NCBI RefSeq assembly: GCF_005405585.1
Contig: NZ_BJEQ01000011.1
Span: forward strand, 1 to 64,000
Source: Agarivorans sp. Toyoura001
Lineage (GTDB): Bacteria; Pseudomonadota; Gammaproteobacteria; Enterobacterales; Celerinatantimonadaceae
DNA: 64,000 bases
Direction: 5' to 3'
Positions 45,428 through 55,141 of the stretch are shown here, one piece after another. The translations under genes were made by a program, and so were the position numbers. Below the pieces are notes generated by a model. That model was not told the DNA's origin and made no database searches. It was given only the letters and a program-made list of their open reading frames with translations. Numbering within the stretch: the first letter of the stretch is position 1; each line of letters starts with the position of its first letter.

Positions 45428-47251
45428 TTATAGTTGATTAGTGGCTGGCGGCGTTTGAGCGCGCAAACGGACGACAAACTCGGGGCCTATACCTGGTAAG
45501 TTACGTACGCTAAGTTCACCATCAAAAGATTCGATTAATCGTTTCGATATGGCCATGCCTAAACCCAGGCCTTGTTTTTTGGTGGTGAAAAAAGGCTCAA
45601 AAATACGTTTGAGCTGCTCATGGTTCAGCATTGGACCATTGTCCCAAATAGCAATGCATTGCCAGTCATCTTCTTGATATTGGCGGATCCCCAAACGCGC
45701 CTGCTGAATGTTTTCTAAGGCATCGATGGCATTGTTGATGAGGTTGATAAGCACCTGTTCTAGTTGAATGGCATCGGCTTTAACCCACTGTTGGTTTTGG
45801 CCGCTAAATTCAATTTTTATTTGATTGGAAACAATTCGATTGGCCAAAATGGATAAGGCCGCATTAATGGATACCGCACTAGACACCGCACTGGTTTGGC
45901 CTTGGGATTTACGGGAGAAGATCTTAAACTTAGCAATCATTTTGCTCATCATTAAGGTGAGCTTAAGAATATCTTGTAGATTGTTGGTGACTTGCTGATG
46001 CTGCTGCTTTTCTTGAAAGCGCAAGGCATTCTCGGCATAACTTTGCATAGCTGTAAGTGGCTGGTTTAATTCATGATTAATACCCGCCGAAAGCTCTCCC
46101 AAGGTAGCTAACTTAGCCGTTTGCACCAGTTCATCTTCGGTTTTCTTTAGCGTGCTAGCGGTACGTTGATAATCGTCAATGGCCTGCTGTAATTGGCGGT
46201 TACTGCTGGTGAGCTCTGCAGTACGCAGCTGAACACGGGTTTCTAATTCTTGATTTATTTCAGTTTGTAATTGGCGCCTAGCTTGCAGCTGACGCCAGTA
46301 TAAATAAAGCAATACCAAACCCAAATAGAATAGCGAACTTAAGAACAGCGCTTCGCCAATGTCGCTGCTATAGCCTCTATCTTCCGACAAGGCATATAAG
46401 CGCCAGCCGGCCGTGGGTAATACTCGAGTAATACTGTTGTAGTCTATCTGTTGGCCGCTGTAGTCCGGCAAGTTAATACTGCTTTCATGTAAGTTTTCAG
46501 CCATGTTTGGCAGCTTATTATCACCGTACTGGCGTGAGTTAATAAGCTGTTGGCGCAGTGATTCCGGCAACGGTTTTATGCTGTTGTATAGCCAATGAGT
46601 TTGGGAGGCATAAAACACCACGCCGTGTTTGTCGGTAAGCAGGTATTCGAAATTAGGGTCTCGCCAACTCTTGTCAATGATATTGAGGGCGACCTTCACA
46701 ACCAATACACCAATGACCCGCTGCTTAAGCATGACCGGTGCAGAGAAGTAGTAACCGCGAACGCCAGAGCGAGAGCCAAGCGCAAAATACTGACCGTACT
46801 TGCCTAAAATAGCAGTTTGAAAATAGGGGCGGTAGCTATAACTACTGCCGACAAATGAGCGGGCACTTTGCCAATTGCTAGAAGCTAACGTAGTGCCGGA
46901 AGGGTCTAATAAGTAGGTGACATCGCTGCCCTGAAGCTGATTAACTTGCTGTAAATATAGGTTAAGAGCTTGGCGGCGTTGGCTACTCAAATTAAGGCTC
47001 AGCGGCTCAATAAGCTGCTGTTGTATGGCAAGTACTTTAGGAAAGTTTCTAAAGCGGTCCAGCTCGTGTTGAATACTGCGTTGTAAGCGCTGGCTTTCTT
47101 CGAGTAATTGGCGTTGTTGTTGCTGTTTCGCTTGATATTGAGCGGTAACACCAGCAAGCAGCATAAGCGTTAACCAGCCTAGTAACAATACTAGCTTTTG
47201 TCCTAAGGAGAGTTCGTTTTTCAGACGCTGTTCCATAGCAAGCCAATCCAC
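45428..47251 (-). CDS. dctB: C4-dicarboxylate sensor histidine kinase DctB
   Basis: This 607-residue membrane kinase has two helices (about 18-38 and 300-320) flanking a periplasmic double-PAS region with SYSYRPYFQTAILGKYGQYFALG and GYYFSAPVM, typical of DctB dicarboxylate sensing. After a coiled coil come the H box ELSAGINHELNQPLTAMQSY (near residue 395), N box LINLINNAIDALE, and the G boxes IWDNGP and GLGLGMAISKRLI. The frame opens with GTG 47251; ATG 47236, preceded by GGATTGG, may be the true start. It forms an operon with dctD. Confidence 0.92.
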   Translation of the reverse strand: MDWLAMEQRLKNELSLGQKLVLLLGWLTLMLLAGVTAQYQAKQQQQRQLLEESQRLQRSIQHELDRFRNFPKVLAIQQQLIEPLSLNLSSQRRQALNLYLQQVNQLQGSDVTYLLDPSGTTLASSNWQSARSFVGSSYSYRPYFQTAILGKYGQYFALGSRSGVRGYYFSAPVMLKQRVIGVLVVKVALNIIDKSWRDPNFEYLLTDKHGVVFYASQTHWLYNSIKPLPESLRQQLINSRQYGDNKLPNMAENLHESSINLPDYSGQQIDYNSITRVLPTAGWRLYALSEDRGYSSDIGEALFLSSLFYLGLVLLYLYWRQLQARRQLQTEINQELETRVQLRTAELTSSNRQLQQAIDDYQRTASTLKKTEDELVQTAKLATLGELSAGINHELNQPLTAMQSYAENALRFQEKQQHQQVTNNLQDILKLTLMMSKMIAKFKIFSRKSQGQTSAVSSAVSINAALSILANRIVSNQIKIEFSGQNQQWVKADAIQLEQVLINLINNAIDALENIQQARLGIRQYQEDDWQCIAIWDNGPMLNHEQLKRIFEPFFTTKKQGLGLGMAISKRLIESFDGELSVRNLPGIGPEFVVRLRAQTPPATNQL

Positions 47252-47451
47252 TCATTCAATAACATTAGCTTATAAAAGATTTCAGCATAATGCTGATTGT
47301 TCAGTCACATAGTGTAAATTGTGAGCGAAAATGGCAGCTGAATAAGGCCGTATATTACCTACGGTTATAAAAAATCCCGTTTTATTCTTTATTGTGTTGA
47401 CTCAAGCTTGGGTAGACTAGCTGCAATTGTGATTCTAGGGTGCGATAAAAA
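47252..47451. other. Divergent region between dctB and cysJ
   Basis: This 200-bp region should hold the promoters of dctBD and cysJIH. A TTGACT (47397-47402) could be a -35 for cysJ, but no good -10 lies at the right distance. CysB sites are too degenerate to call by eye. Confidence 0.35.
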
Positions 47452-49242
47452 ATGTTGTTAAAGGAACTTTCGTCATTGGCTAGCCCACTGTCTGAGCAAC
47501 AGGTTAGCCTGCTGCAACAGGCTACGGCAGAGCTATCGGTAACTCAGCTGGCATGGGTAAGTGGTTACCTTGCCGGTGTCGGACAAACAGCCGGGCAAAT
47601 TGCTCCGTTGGCCTCAGCACAACCTGCTGGCAAACTCACTATTTTGTATGCTTCGCAAACGGGTAATGCCAAAGGTGTCGCTGAAGAGTTGAAGGCTGCA
47701 GCGCTAGCAAAAGACATTAATGCTGAGCTCGTTAACGTGGCTGACTACAAAGCGAAAAGCTTGAAAAATGAAACTCACTTATTGATTGTTGCTAGCACCA
47801 ATGGCGAAGGCGAACCACCTGATGACGCGATTGAGTTTCATGAGTTCTTAGCTTCTAAAAAAGCGCCAAAACTAGATAACCTAAAATACAGCGTTTTAGC
47901 GTTAGGTGACTCTAGTTACGAGTTTTTCTGTCAAACCGGTAAAGATTTTGACGAACGTTTAGCCGCCTTAGGTGCCGAGCGTGTCGCTGAGCGTGTTGAT
48001 TGTGACGTTGATTACGACAAAGATGCCGACGCTTGGACCTTAAAAGCATTAGATGAAATTAAGCAAACCTTAAGTGCAGAGCCAAGTGGTTCGGTAGTTA
48101 GCTTGCCAGTGAATGCACCTGCAGCCAGCCAGTTCAATAAAAAGAACCCTTATGCAGCAGAGTTAAGCTTAAGCCAAAAAATTACTGGCAGAGATTCAGC
48201 TAAAGATGTTCGCCATGTAGAAATTGATTTGGGCGAGTCAGGAATCCAATATCAAGCGGGTGATGCACTTGGTGTATGGTTTGAAAATGATAAGTTGTTA
48301 GTTGAACAAATTATTGCTCGCCTTGGCTTAGCGGCCGATGAAACGGTTAGCCTTGATGACCAGCAACTCACACTGGTTGAGGCCTTGGCCGAGAAACTAG
48401 AAATTACCCAAACTAGCGGTGCTTTTGTAGAAGCATGGGCTAATTGGTCTGCTAGCAAGAAATTGCAAACATTGATTGCTGATAAAGATAAGCTACGTGA
48501 GTATGCGGCTAATCATCAGGTAATTGATGTATTGCTAGAGAAAAAAGCCAAGGTAAGTGCTCAAGATTTTGTAGACGCGCTACGCAAGTTAACGCCACGT
48601 TTGTATTCTATTGCATCTGCCCAAGCCGAAGTGGAAGAAGAAGTACATTTAACAGTGGGTGTAGTGAGCTACCAAAAAGGTGATGAACAGCGCTTAGGCG
48701 GAGCATCAGGCTTTTTAGGCGCCCGTGCTGAAGAAGGTGCACAGGTAAAAGTGTTTGTTGAACACAATGACAACTTCCGCCTGCCGAGCAACTCAGATAC
48801 CCCAGTGATTATGGTGGGGCCTGGTACCGGTATTGCCCCGTTCCGCGCATTTTTACAACAGCGTGACGCCAGCGATGCTGAAGGCAAAAACTGGTTGTTG
48901 TTTGGTGACCAAACCTTTACTCAAGACTTCTTGTACCAAACAGAATGGCAGGGTTACTTAAAGTCTGGCTTGTTAACCAAGTTAGATGTGGCGTTCTCGC
49001 GTGACCAAGCTGAAAAAATCTACGTTCAAGACCGCTTGAAAGAAAACGCCGCTGAGGTTTATCAATGGCTAGAAGAAGGGGCGCACCTCTACATTTGTGG
49101 TGATGCAAGTCGCATGGCGAAAGATGTTCACCAAGCCCTCTTAGAGATTATTGCAGAGCAGGGCGCTAAAAGCCCAGAGCAAGCAGAAGAGTATTTAAAA
49201 CAGTTACGCAGTGCTAAGCGTTACCAAAAGGATGTTTACTAA
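47452..49242 (+). CDS. cysJ: Sulfite reductase flavoprotein alpha subunit CysJ
   Basis: This 596-residue diflavin reductase passes electrons from NADPH through FAD and FMN to CysI. An N-terminal flavodoxin domain has [17 protein letters not shown] and [21 protein letters not shown]. The FAD domain has [11 protein letters not shown], and the NADPH domain has [37 protein letters not shown] and the C-terminal [10 protein letters not shown] with the terminal aromatic residue. Length is normal for CysJ. The gene overlaps cysI by one base (TAATG). Confidence 0.96.
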   Translation: MLLKELSSLASPLSEQQVSLLQQATAELSVTQLAWVSGYLAGVGQTAGQIAPLASAQPAGKLTILYASQTGNAKGVAEELKAAALAKDINAELVNVADYKAKSLKNETHLLIVASTNGEGEPPDDAIEFHEFLASKKAPKLDNLKYSVLALGDSSYEFFCQTGKDFDERLAALGAERVAERVDCDVDYDKDADAWTLKALDEIKQTLSAEPSGSVVSLPVNAPAASQFNKKNPYAAELSLSQKITGRDSAKDVRHVEIDLGESGIQYQAGDALGVWFENDKLLVEQIIARLGLAADETVSLDDQQLTLVEALAEKLEITQTSGAFVEAWANWSASKKLQTLIADKDKLREYAANHQVIDVLLEKKAKVSAQDFVDALRKLTPRLYSIASAQAEVEEEVHLTVGVVSYQKGDEQRLGGASGFLGARAEEGAQVKVFVEHNDNFRLPSNSDTPVIMVGPGTGIAPFRAFLQQRDASDAEGKNWLLFGDQTFTQDFLYQTEWQGYLKSGLLTKLDVAFSRDQAEKIYVQDRLKENAAEVYQWLEEGAHLYICGDASRMAKDVHQALLEIIAEQGAKSPEQAEEYLKQLRSAKRYQKDVY

Positions 49243-50945
49243 TGAGTTCGGATCTAATTGTTGAAGGCAAGTTGTCGGATAATGAGCGCCTAAAACGAGA
49301 AAGTAATCTTTTGCGTGGCACTATTGAAGCTGACCTAGGTGACCGTATCACCGGTGGATTTACAGCAGATAACTTCCAGTTAATTCGTTTTCACGGTATG
49401 TATCAACAAGATGACCGCGACATTCGAGCAGAGCGTACTAAACAAAAATTAGAGCCACTGCATAATGTCATGTTACGGGCTCGTATGCCGGGTGGCATTA
49501 TTCAGCCAAAACAATGGTTAGCCATTGATAAGTTCGCCGCAGACCACACCATGTATGGCAGTATTCGCTTAACTACCCGTCAAACTTTTCAGTTTCATGG
49601 TGTATTAAAACCGAATATTAAATTAATGCACCAAACGCTGAACAGCATCGGTATTGATTCTATCGCTACTGCCGGTGATGTTAACCGAAACGTACTATGT
49701 ACCAGCAACCCAGTTGAGTCTGAGCTGCACCAAGAAGCTTACGAATGGGCCACTAAAATTAGTGAGCACTTACTGCCTAAAACTCGCGCCTATGCTGAGA
49801 TTTGGTTAGACGGCGAAAAAGTCGAAGGTGGCGAAGAAGAGCCCATTTTAGGTTCAAATTACTTACCGCGTAAATTTAAAACCACGGTAGTGATTCCGCC
49901 GAGTAATGATATTGATGTGCACGCAAACGATCTTAACTTTGTGGCCATTGCCGACAATGGTAAATTGGTTGGCTTTAACGTGCTGGTGGGCGGTGGCTTA
50001 GCCATGACTCATGGCGATAAGTCTACTTACCCGCGCCGTGCTGATGATTTTGGTTTTGTACCTTTAGACAAAACTTTAGACGTAGCTGCTGCAGTAGTGA
50101 CGACTCAGCGCGATTGGGGTAACCGAGTTAACCGTAAAAATGCTAAAACCAAGTACACCCTTGATAGAGTCGGTATTGATACCTTCAAGCAAGAAGTGGA
50201 AAAGCGCGCCGGGATAGCATTTGAAGAGAGCCGTGCTTATGAGTTTACTTCTCGTGGTGATCGTATCGGTTGGGTAGAAGGCATTGATGGTAAACACCAT
50301 TTAACCCTATTTATTGAAAATGGTCGCTTGTTAGATTACCCAGAAAAAGCCTTAAAAACAGGCGTAGCGAAAATTGCTGAGATCCATAAAGGGGATTTCC
50401 GCATGACAGCGAACCAAAATTTGGTCGTGGCCGGCGTTGCTGCTAAAGATAAAGCCAAAGTTGAAAAACTGGCTCGCCAACATGGTTTAATTGACGATGG
50501 TCATAGCCCACAGCGTTTCAACTCAATGGCTTGTGTGGCATTTCCTACCTGTCCCTTAGCAATGGCAGAAGCTGAGCGTTACCTACCAGGTTTGGTTGAT
50601 GACGTAGAGCAGTTGCTGGCTAAGCATGATATGAGTGAAGAACACATCATTTTGCGGGTTACTGGCTGTCCTAACGGTTGTGGTCGTTCTATGTTGGCCG
50701 AAGCAGGCTTAGTGGGCAAAGGCCCTGGTAAGTACAATTTATATTTAGGTGGTAACCAAAGCGGAACACGTATTCCAAAACTCTATTTAGAGGGTATTGG
50801 TGAGCAAGAAATCTTGTCTGAATTTGACGGATTGATAGCGCGCTGGTCTAAGGAACGTGAGCAAGATGAAGCTTTTGGTGACTTTGTTATTCGTGTAGGT
50901 ATTGTCGCTGAAGTAAAAGTAAGCGTTAGGGATTTTCATGACTAA
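49242..50945 (+). CDS. cysI: Sulfite reductase hemoprotein beta subunit CysI
   Basis: This 567-residue siroheme and 4Fe-4S enzyme catalyses six-electron reduction of sulfite to sulfide. The cofactor cysteines appear in [20 protein letters not shown] near residue 430 and in [24 protein letters not shown] near 475. [17 protein letters not shown] and the R/K-rich active-site segments are present. Length is as in enterobacterial CysI. It overlaps cysH by eight bases, so cysJIH is one tightly coupled operon. Confidence 0.97.
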   Translation: MSSDLIVEGKLSDNERLKRESNLLRGTIEADLGDRITGGFTADNFQLIRFHGMYQQDDRDIRAERTKQKLEPLHNVMLRARMPGGIIQPKQWLAIDKFAADHTMYGSIRLTTRQTFQFHGVLKPNIKLMHQTLNSIGIDSIATAGDVNRNVLCTSNPVESELHQEAYEWATKISEHLLPKTRAYAEIWLDGEKVEGGEEEPILGSNYLPRKFKTTVVIPPSNDIDVHANDLNFVAIADNGKLVGFNVLVGGGLAMTHGDKSTYPRRADDFGFVPLDKTLDVAAAVVTTQRDWGNRVNRKNAKTKYTLDRVGIDTFKQEVEKRAGIAFEESRAYEFTSRGDRIGWVEGIDGKHHLTLFIENGRLLDYPEKALKTGVAKIAEIHKGDFRMTANQNLVVAGVAAKDKAKVEKLARQHGLIDDGHSPQRFNSMACVAFPTCPLAMAEAERYLPGLVDDVEQLLAKHDMSEEHIILRVTGCPNGCGRSMLAEAGLVGKGPGKYNLYLGGNQSGTRIPKLYLEGIGEQEILSEFDGLIARWSKEREQDEAFGDFVIRVGIVAEVKVSVRDFHD

Positions 50946-51690
50946 CTTCGATTTAGAGCAATTGGCTGCGCTTCCTGTAGAAGCGCGTATTGCTGAGTTA
51001 TCTGATGTAAACAAAGAGCTTGAGGGCATGACGGCTCAACAGCGCGCTGCTTGGGCCTTAGATAATCTGCCACAACAGGTGGTGTTAACCTCTAGTTTTG
51101 GTATTCAAGCTGCAGTGAGTTTGCATATGCTGACTCAGATTAAACCTGATATTCCGGTTGTTTTAACTGATACAGGCTATTTGTTTCCTGAGACCTATCG
51201 TTTTATTGATGAGCTGGCTAGCCGCTTAAACCTTAATTTGAAGGTGTATAAGTCGCAGCAATCAAATGCTTGGCAAGAGGCGCGCTTTGGCAAGCTTTGG
51301 GAGCAAGGCGTAGAAGGTTTAAAGCAATACAATACCTTAAACAAGGTTGAACCTATGCAACGTGCTTTTAAAGAGCTAGAAGTGAAGAGCTGGTTCTCTG
51401 GCTTGCGTCGAAGTCAGTCTTCAACCCGTACTGATTTGCCAGTATTGCAGATTCAAAATGGTGCCTTCAAAGTACTGCCGATTATTGATTGGACCAATAA
51501 AGACGTGCACTACTACTTAAAAGAGCACAACTTGCCTTACCACCCTTTATGGGAAGAAGGTTATGTATCGGTGGGTGATGTGCAAACTTCGCAGCCGTTG
51601 CAAGCGGGCATGACAGAAGAAGATACTCGCTTCTTTGGCTTGAAACGTGAGTGTGGCATTCACGAAGAGGTGGCTGGAAGCGGTATTTAA
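50938..51690 (+). CDS. cysH: Phosphoadenosine phosphosulfate reductase CysH
   Basis: This 250-residue cytoplasmic enzyme reduces PAPS to sulfite with thioredoxin. It has the PP-loop-like [14 protein letters not shown] near residue 58, [27 protein letters not shown], and the catalytic C-terminal motif KRECGIHE with its single Cys. The extra CC...CxxC cluster of APS reductases is absent, so PAPS specificity is expected. A strong terminator follows. Confidence 0.96.
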   Translation: MTNFDLEQLAALPVEARIAELSDVNKELEGMTAQQRAAWALDNLPQQVVLTSSFGIQAAVSLHMLTQIKPDIPVVLTDTGYLFPETYRFIDELASRLNLNLKVYKSQQSNAWQEARFGKLWEQGVEGLKQYNTLNKVEPMQRAFKELEVKSWFSGLRRSQSSTRTDLPVLQIQNGAFKVLPIIDWTNKDVHYYLKEHNLPYHPLWEEGYVSVGDVQTSQPLQAGMTEEDTRFFGLKRECGIHEEVAGSGI

Positions 51691-51705
51691 ACGGCTACCA
51701 ATACA

Positions 51706-51734
51706 AAAAAAACGCGGCTTAAGCCGCGTTTTTT
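51706..51734. terminator. Bidirectional terminator after cysH
   Basis: AAAAAACGCGGCTT and AAGCCGCGTTTTTT meet with no intervening bases (centre 51720/51721). The inner bases form the loop, and A/T tracts serve both cysH and the converging gene. Confidence 0.9.
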
Positions 51735-51762
51735 ATAAGTGCTGATTTTATTTCTACAGAGC

Positions 51763-52584
51763 TTAGTTGCGCTCAAAGTAATTGTGTAGCAATTGTTCCA
51801 ATTGCTCTTGATAAGACGACAGGGCTTGCTTGTTAATTAATTGAGCTAGCTCATCACCAATTGGTGTAAAACGGTGGTAAATTAGCTTACAGCCTTTAAA
51901 TCGCGGTCTTAGGCTATAGTGGGCTTCACCATGAATTAATGGCGTATCGTGATGAGCGGAAGGGCGTATTTCCAGCTCCCTATCAAACAACAACCCTAGT
52001 TCGGTGAGTTGCAGGATGTGGTGATAAGGCATACGGTGCTGGCCTAAGCTGATTTTATCTAGCTTTGCTCTTACTAAACCTAAATTACTGGCAGGACGGA
52101 CGATACCGGTAATAATCTTGTTGTTTGCTTCCCCACCTATCGTTGAACTTAACTCACACGCTGACTGAAACCACTTGGCTTCGCGCTGTGTCATCAGTTT
52201 TAAAGTACGTAAGGCTTTTACCGAGAAGCTTCCAGGAGTGGAGAGTTCTTGACTCAGTATGTCTGCCCATAACATTTGCATCGATTTCACTTGAGTATTA
52301 CTGGCCAAGTGCAAAAATTCAGTCATCCAATCAGCATCGGGTTCGCTACCCGCATCTTGCTCGCTGGTTTTCTGGGCAGAGAAATAAATGATTTTTTCTA
52401 AGTTTTGTTGTTGAGTTGCTTTTTCAACGATAGCTCGAGCCTGAGCTCGCTGTGACCAAGTAGACGGCACTTTGTCTTTTTGTAGTAATGCATCTAAACC
52501 TCGTTGTTTAGCTAATTTAGCTAACTGCAACGCAGTGTTCTCTACTTGGCTGTTTTTGTTCTCAATGATTGGCTTGTCAGACAT
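51763..52584 (-). CDS. Conserved hypothetical protein (TIGR03899-like)
   Basis: This 273-residue soluble protein shows no signal peptide or membrane helix. MLWADILSQELSTPGSFSVKALRTLKLMTQREAKWFQSA is its most distinctive region and resembles the DUF2806/TIGR03899 group of gammaproteobacterial proteins of unknown function as I remember it. The N-terminal third is helical and Gln-rich, and the C-terminal part is rich in beta segments. The ATG has GAGGGAG upstream. It is convergent with cysH and shares its terminator. No function is proposed. Confidence 0.65.
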   Translation of the reverse strand: MSDKPIIENKNSQVENTALQLAKLAKQRGLDALLQKDKVPSTWSQRAQARAIVEKATQQQNLEKIIYFSAQKTSEQDAGSEPDADWMTEFLHLASNTQVKSMQMLWADILSQELSTPGSFSVKALRTLKLMTQREAKWFQSACELSSTIGGEANNKIITGIVRPASNLGLVRAKLDKISLGQHRMPYHHILQLTELGLLFDRELEIRPSAHHDTPLIHGEAHYSLRPRFKGCKLIYHRFTPIGDELAQLINKQALSSYQEQLEQLLHNYFERN

Positions 52585-52694
52585 GAAATACTCCCTCGAT
52601 TGCTCATTTTTACTGGGGATTCATTGATAAAGCAAGTTTGCATTCATTGTTAAAAGTGTTAAATTTAGGTTAACTGGCTGATTGGGAGGTAGCT

Positions 52695-52799
52695 GTGTTA
52701 AAAAACCTTACCGTATGGACAAAGCAACATAAGCTATTAACAGTGTTAATGAGCGTGTATGTGGTCAGTCTACTGGTACTTATGACAATGTTTGAATAG
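52695..52799 (+). CDS. Small single-pass membrane protein, 34 residues
   Basis: A GTG codon lies four bases after a perfect Shine-Dalgarno sequence GGAGGT (52685-52690). The frame reads MLKNLTVWTKQHKLL and then a 16-residue hydrophobic helix (TVLMSVYVVSLLVLMT) ending MFE. It is too short for usual gene calling. Its stop codon sits inside the stem of a strong terminator, the layout of a real short transcript. It diverges from the 273-residue hypothetical gene. The basic N-terminus suggests an N-in orientation. I know of no homologue. Confidence 0.6.
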   Translation: MLKNLTVWTKQHKLLTVLMSVYVVSLLVLMTMFE

Positions 52800-52826
52800 G
52801 CGTAAATAACTTACGCCTATTTTTTT
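52795..52826 (+). terminator. Rho-independent terminator after the small membrane protein
   Basis: AATAGGCGTAA (52795-52805) and TTACGCCTATT (52811-52821) form a perfect 11-bp stem with a 5-base loop followed by five T. It starts within the end of the 34-residue gene. Confidence 0.9.
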
Positions 52827-52830
52827 GAGT

Positions 52831-53373
52831 TTAGATATTGGCTTTAATTAAGCCTATCACTTGGTCAATTTCCTGCTGGTTTAGCTCGCCATCTTTAGCA
52901 AACAATACTTCGCCTTCTGCATTTAACAATATAATGGCTGAAGACTTCGCTTTAATTTTCCACAGATCAAATAAATCGCCTTTTTTGTCTATAACAAAGC
53001 TGGCTTTAGGAAAACTCTTTTTATTGGTTTTCATTTTGCCTGTTACAAATCCAGAGGTACCAAAAATGGCATCATCTAAGTTAACAATGGTAACCGTTTG
53101 GTAGGTATCGTTACCGAATTTAGCTTGTTTTACTGCTTCAATCATTGGCGCGTTAAGTTCTTTGGCGCTGGTGCGCCCGGCCATTGCCTGGATAAGGCGT
53201 ACTTTGCCATTTAGCTGTTGGGTGCTCCAAGGGCTATAGCTGATATCACCTCCAGTCAGCTGTAACTCTCCCGCATTGTCGATGTTGATATTGGGCACAG
53301 AATTACCAGGATTGATATTGAGCGCCATCGCCCAGGCAGGTAGCAAACTTAATAGTAATAAAAAATGTTTCAC
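52831..53373 (-). CDS. ytfJ: YtfJ-family periplasmic protein
   Basis: This 180-residue protein has a signal peptide (MKHFLLLLSLLPAWAMA) and a thioredoxin-like fold. GKVRLIQAMAGRTSAKELNAPMIEAVKQAKF, YQTVTIVNLDDAIFGTSGFV and SFVIDKKGDLFDLWKIK match the YtfJ family of periplasmic proteins. The redox CxxC of thioredoxins is missing, as is usual in the family. Translation starts at GTG with AAGGA eight bases upstream. Its role is unknown. Confidence 0.85.
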   Translation of the reverse strand: MKHFLLLLSLLPAWAMALNINPGNSVPNINIDNAGELQLTGGDISYSPWSTQQLNGKVRLIQAMAGRTSAKELNAPMIEAVKQAKFGNDTYQTVTIVNLDDAIFGTSGFVTGKMKTNKKSFPKASFVIDKKGDLFDLWKIKAKSSAIILLNAEGEVLFAKDGELNQQEIDQVIGLIKANI

Positions 53374-53449
53374 GTCGAATTCCTTGTGGTTAGCAGCACT
53401 AATCAGGTCAGACCTGTGCGAAACATTTATAACAAAAAACTAACATTGG

Positions 53450-54370
53450 TTAATAGAGTGCATCGCTTATCAATTGCACATCTGCGAGCAACATCTCTTT
53501 TATGAGTTCTGAAGAGCCTGAAACTAGCGTGTGGGGATGTTCATCAATCATTATTGTTGGTCCTTCAATACCACTACTGGCATCAATCGTCAGCCAAGCC
53601 GGAGAGGCGCTACCTACGCTATCAGCGGGGTAGACCATATATATAGGGTGATTGGGGGCTAACTCGCTAAGAACCAGAGCTAACAATAACGCGCGTTCGT
53701 CACTGTCTGCGCGATTATCTTTAAGTACATCCACCGGAGAAGTGAAGCTGTAGTTGTTTTCTTGTTTGGTTGGAATAGTGAGCAGCCAAGCTTGCACTTC
53801 AGCCAAGGAACGATTGAGATCTTGTTGTTGCTGAAAATGCTCGATTAGCGGATTGACTCGCGATCTATTTTGATAAAAAAGCTGTGAGTAGTTAGGGCGT
53901 ACGCAGGGGTATTGCGCGCCTTGAGGATGTAAACAAGGAAGTAGACTTAAGTGGCGAAAAGCGTCTTGAGTGTATTGCTCATATGCGTCCCAAAGCATTT
54001 TAGATGAAGGGCTGCCATTATCACTGCGTAGCGCTTCTAAAATGTCATCTAGGCGTGTTTCAGGGTCATCGACGTATTGGTTAATCATCGATACTGCATG
54101 CTCTAAGCGAGGGCTTAAGTAGGCGCTAATCGCTTGTGAGGGGTAAGTTAAGCTATAGCTGATGCGAAAGGTTTCCACTTCAGACTGGTTAATTAATTCT
54201 TCTGAAAATTGCAGTTGCAGCTGCTGAGAGTCGCCATGAGTATCAGCCCACTGCCATTCACCATAAAAAGTATTATCGTTAATCTCGCCGGGTGTTGTGA
54301 TACTAAGAGATTGATTGCTAAATAGTAAATTGCTTAAACATATTACGAATAAGCCTGCAGAACGAATCAT
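53450..54370 (-). CDS. Secreted protein with degenerate transglutaminase-like domain
   Basis: I do not recognise a named family. The 306-residue protein has a signal peptide (LFVICLSNLLFSNQSLS), a helical middle (residues 90-190), and near residue 225 the segment NRADSDERALLLALVLSEL, followed by HPIYMVYP and PAWLTIDASSG. This resembles the transglutaminase core, where the usual text is DCDDKALLLASLL, but the catalytic Cys position holds Ser. It may therefore be an inactive or altered member. Two Cys (CLHPQGAQYPC) could form a disulfide. GAGAGG precedes the ATG by six bases. Confidence 0.5.
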   Translation of the reverse strand: MIRSAGLFVICLSNLLFSNQSLSITTPGEINDNTFYGEWQWADTHGDSQQLQLQFSEELINQSEVETFRISYSLTYPSQAISAYLSPRLEHAVSMINQYVDDPETRLDDILEALRSDNGSPSSKMLWDAYEQYTQDAFRHLSLLPCLHPQGAQYPCVRPNYSQLFYQNRSRVNPLIEHFQQQQDLNRSLAEVQAWLLTIPTKQENNYSFTSPVDVLKDNRADSDERALLLALVLSELAPNHPIYMVYPADSVGSASPAWLTIDASSGIEGPTIMIDEHPHTLVSGSSELIKEMLLADVQLISDALY

Positions 54371-54451
54371 AAACGCCTCTCAGTACCATTTAGCTATACC
54401 TTAAGTAAATAGCACTGATTGGCGATATTGCTAATAATTGTTAATAGAATG

Positions 54452-54691
54452 TTACTCTGGGCAGGTGCCTTCTTGATAAGACATTAGCTCAGGATCGCCA
54501 CAGGCGGAACAGGCATTGCCGTATTCCTTCAATTCACCATTCACCTCGCCACACACTGGATCATATTGCATGGTACAAATCTCAGGACGCGGCTCTTCAC
54601 ATACCCCATCAGCTTTGAGCAGAGGCTCTGACGCTTGGCTACAAGCCATTAATAGAAGGGTAAAAAATGCGATAACAACGTGCTTAATCAT
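54452..54691 (-). CDS. Small Kazal-like domain lipoprotein
   Basis: This protein of about 79 residues has a lipoprotein signal (AFFTLLLMACSQA) and a cysteine-rich domain. The pattern is CEEPRPEICTMQYDPVCGEVNG with NACSACGD and a final GTC. The run Y-D-P-V-C-G and the later N-A-C are the marks of Kazal-type serine protease inhibitors. It would sit on the periplasmic or outer surface and may inhibit proteases. ATG 54691 is preferred over the TTG two codons earlier because AGGTGA lies six bases before it. Confidence 0.72.
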   Translation of the reverse strand: MIKHVVIAFFTLLLMACSQASEPLLKADGVCEEPRPEICTMQYDPVCGEVNGELKEYGNACSACGDPELMSYQEGTCPE

Positions 54692-54740
54692 GAGCAATCA
54701 CCTAAAATTTAAAAGGATTAAGATTGTAGATGAAAAACTT

Positions 54741-55073
54741 ATGAAACGTCGACTGATTTACCTGCTTATCAGCCTATTTTTCGCCAGCTTTGGTGCTAGT
54801 GCTGGCCCTATTATTGTGCAAAAAAGCTCTGACCCTAACAAAGTAAATGCCTTTGAGTTGAAAAAAGAACTGCTTGAGCAGCACCTTTGGCAAGAGCAAT
54901 TGCGAACCGAGGCTCAGTTGCAATGGCTACGTGAACTACCTTTAGGTTGCGTATTCAGCGCTAATGGTGATTATCAATGTGGGTTAAATTGGTATCGACC
55001 TTACCGTTATCAGCAACAGCAACTATACATTGAAGTGCCGTCTCCCCAATCAAGTGCTGAAAATGCGCAATAG
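54741..55073 (+). CDS. Small secreted protein of unknown function
   Basis: This 110-residue protein has a clear signal peptide (LIYLLISLFFASFGASA) and a Gln/Leu-rich helical body (LLEQHLWQEQLRTEAQLQWLREL). Two Cys follow, in GCVFSANGDYQCGLNWYRPYRY, and may form a disulfide. The open frame extends upstream to 54516, but that part is the antisense of the Kazal-like gene, and the signal peptide fixes the start at 54741. It diverges from the Kazal-like gene and precedes mpl. No family recognised. Confidence 0.6.
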   Translation: MKRRLIYLLISLFFASFGASAGPIIVQKSSDPNKVNAFELKKELLEQHLWQEQLRTEAQLQWLRELPLGCVFSANGDYQCGLNWYRPYRYQQQQLYIEVPSPQSSAENAQ

Positions 55074-55141
55074 CTGGCAAAATTGGCTACATTAAATGCT
55101 ATCCTAGACGTAGGTTTTTAGTCTCGAACACACTGTATTTT

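Noticed and set aside
54516-54740. Long N-terminal extension of the 110-residue secreted protein
   Set aside because: It is antisense to the Kazal-like lipoprotein gene, and the clear signal peptide begins at 54741.
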